Below, one piece after another: positions 63,298-64,000 of a DNA stretch of 64,000 bases (position 1 is its first letter; each line of letters starts with the position of its first letter). This DNA comes from Pseudomonas fluorescens (GTDB lineage: Bacteria; Pseudomonadota; Gammaproteobacteria; Pseudomonadales; Pseudomonadaceae): positions 3,720,001 through 3,784,000 of the forward strand of contig NZ_CP148752.1 of NCBI RefSeq assembly GCF_040448305.1. Direction: 5' to 3'. The position numbers and the translations under genes are program-made. The notes under the pieces were generated by a model that saw only the letters and a program-made list of their open reading frames with translations, did no database searches and had not been told where the DNA came from.

Positions 63298-64000
63298 CAG
63301 CTCACCCCCAGAATCGATGACAGATGCGCATTGAGAAATTTGCCGCTGGGGTCGAGCGCCTGCCGCACCTGGATGAATTCCTGCCAGCGCGGGTACAGCG
63401 GCTGCAGGTTTTTCGCGTTCAGCGTGTGCAACTTGCCCCAGTGGGGCCGACCGTTGTACTTCCAGAAAATCGGCTCGATGGCGGCGAAGAAGTTGTGATG
63501 ATCCATCTGGTAATGCTGGTGGACCGAGATCGAACAGCTGTCGCGGCCTTCGAACATGCTCAGGGGAATGTCGTCGGCCTTGACGTACCGGTATTCGATC
63601 GGAAACCAGGTGCGCAGGTCCTTGTCCTGGATCAGCTTGAGGATCTCGCGCAAACAGGCCGGGCCGTATTCGGCCGGTACGGAATATTCCATTTCGTTGA
63701 AACGCACCGTGCGCACGTTGGCGTAGATATCGAACGAGTCACCCACCCGGTCATCGAAACTGGCCAGGTGGCGCAGGTTATTGAGTAGGGTGCGGCGCAG
63801 GTCCGGGAAGTCGCTGGTGTATTTGTCGATCTTCTCGATCAGCGTGACAAACTCGTTGCCGCCCTCCTCATCCGCCGGCACCGGCGGTGTGGCCGGGTCG
63901 GTGGTTTCGTTCAGAGCGATCGACAAGGCGTAGTCGGAATGGGTCACCACGAGCATTTCCCAGTGCTGGTTTTCCCGGGTGTTCTTGTCCAGGTCTTCCA
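63297..64000 (-). CDS. sphC: FAD-linked oxidase (D-arabinono-1,4-lactone oxidase type), C-terminal part, SphC-like
   Basis: The visible 233 codons are the C-terminal end; the FAD-binding part lies beyond the window. ALO-domain motifs: FELMVL-like EMLVVTHSDYALSIAL, PHWGKLHTLNAKNLQPLYP and the family ending RQALDPSGKFLNAHLSSILG. These flavoenzymes oxidise sugar lactones or alcohols. In the P. aeruginosa sphingosine locus the equivalent gene is sphC, between sphB and a cytochrome c gene. It overlaps sphB by one base, so they form one transcript. Confidence 0.82.
   Translation of the reverse strand, partial: EDLDKNTRENQHWEMLVVTHSDYALSIALNETTDPATPPVPADEEGGNEFVTLIEKIDKYTSDFPDLRRTLLNNLRHLASFDDRVGDSFDIYANVRTVRFNEMEYSVPAEYGPACLREILKLIQDKDLRTWFPIEYRYVKADDIPLSMFEGRDSCSISVHQHYQMDHHNFFAAIEPIFWKYNGRPHWGKLHTLNAKNLQPLYPRWQEFIQVRQALDPSGKFLNAHLSSILGVS

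Overview
The window looks like the chromosome of a Pseudomonas of the fluorescens group. The reasons are the GC-rich coding style, 13 copies of the ~24-bp Pseudomonas REP palindrome (GGGAGCGAGCCTGCTCGCGAT type) between genes, and gene sets typical of that genus: cbtBA-cobEM, cti, a lexA2-imuA-imuB-dnaE2 mutasome and a sphR/sphA/sphBC-type locus. No rRNA, tRNA or CRISPR was seen.

Layout. 1-3143: two back-to-back cobalamin riboswitches, one reading left into cobW and one reading right into cbtB-cbtA-cobE-cobM. 3286-10170: nfuA, cti (cis/trans isomerase of membrane fatty acids) and B12-dependent metH. 10350-25069: two giant leucine-rich-repeat proteins of the Pseudomonas NEL/DUF6543 effector-like group. 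The first is split by a one-base frameshift in a run of six Cs; the second has lost the catalytic end of its ligase domain. Between them lie housekeeping genes: DUF2970, an orphan binding protein, a 37-aa membrane peptide, cysI and a DUF934 gene. 25195-27113: a complete group II intron, probably class C, sitting exactly behind the sohB terminator. 27171-33321: sohB, a histidine phosphatase, an SCP2-domain protein, a LysR regulator, a fatty-acid-hydroxylase/SRPBCC fusion coupled to an SMP-30-like protein, and a YdcH-like small protein. 33495-35606: a hybrid sensor kinase.

35881-44079: a catabolic island. A GntR regulator is divergent from a PotABCD-like ABC importer, followed by two amidohydrolases and a flavin reductase-like protein. 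The substrate is unknown, probably a nitrogenous small molecule. 44201-49939: the SOS mutasome lexA2-imuA-imuB-dnaE2, read leftward, with a GTAC-N4-GTAC LexA2 operator abutting the start codon.

50082-57500: a leftward, translationally coupled operon: GntR/UTRA regulator, AprA-like flavoprotein, AprB-like ferredoxin, sulfonate/nitrate-type ABC importer (binding protein, permease, ATPase), HEAT-repeat protein and DUF971 protein. It reads as import of a small (probably sulfur-containing) molecule coupled to an iron-sulfur/flavin redox step. It is the best candidate here for an incompletely described system.

57732-64000: a Gfo/Idh/MocA oxidoreductase, a Dyp-type peroxidase, then the sphingosine-type locus: an AraC regulator (SphR-like), divergent SphA-like outer-membrane protein, and leftward sphC (cut by the window end) and sphB, the latter a PLP-fold enzyme with a twin-arginine signal.

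All functions come from reading the sequence and recalling families; no database search was run.
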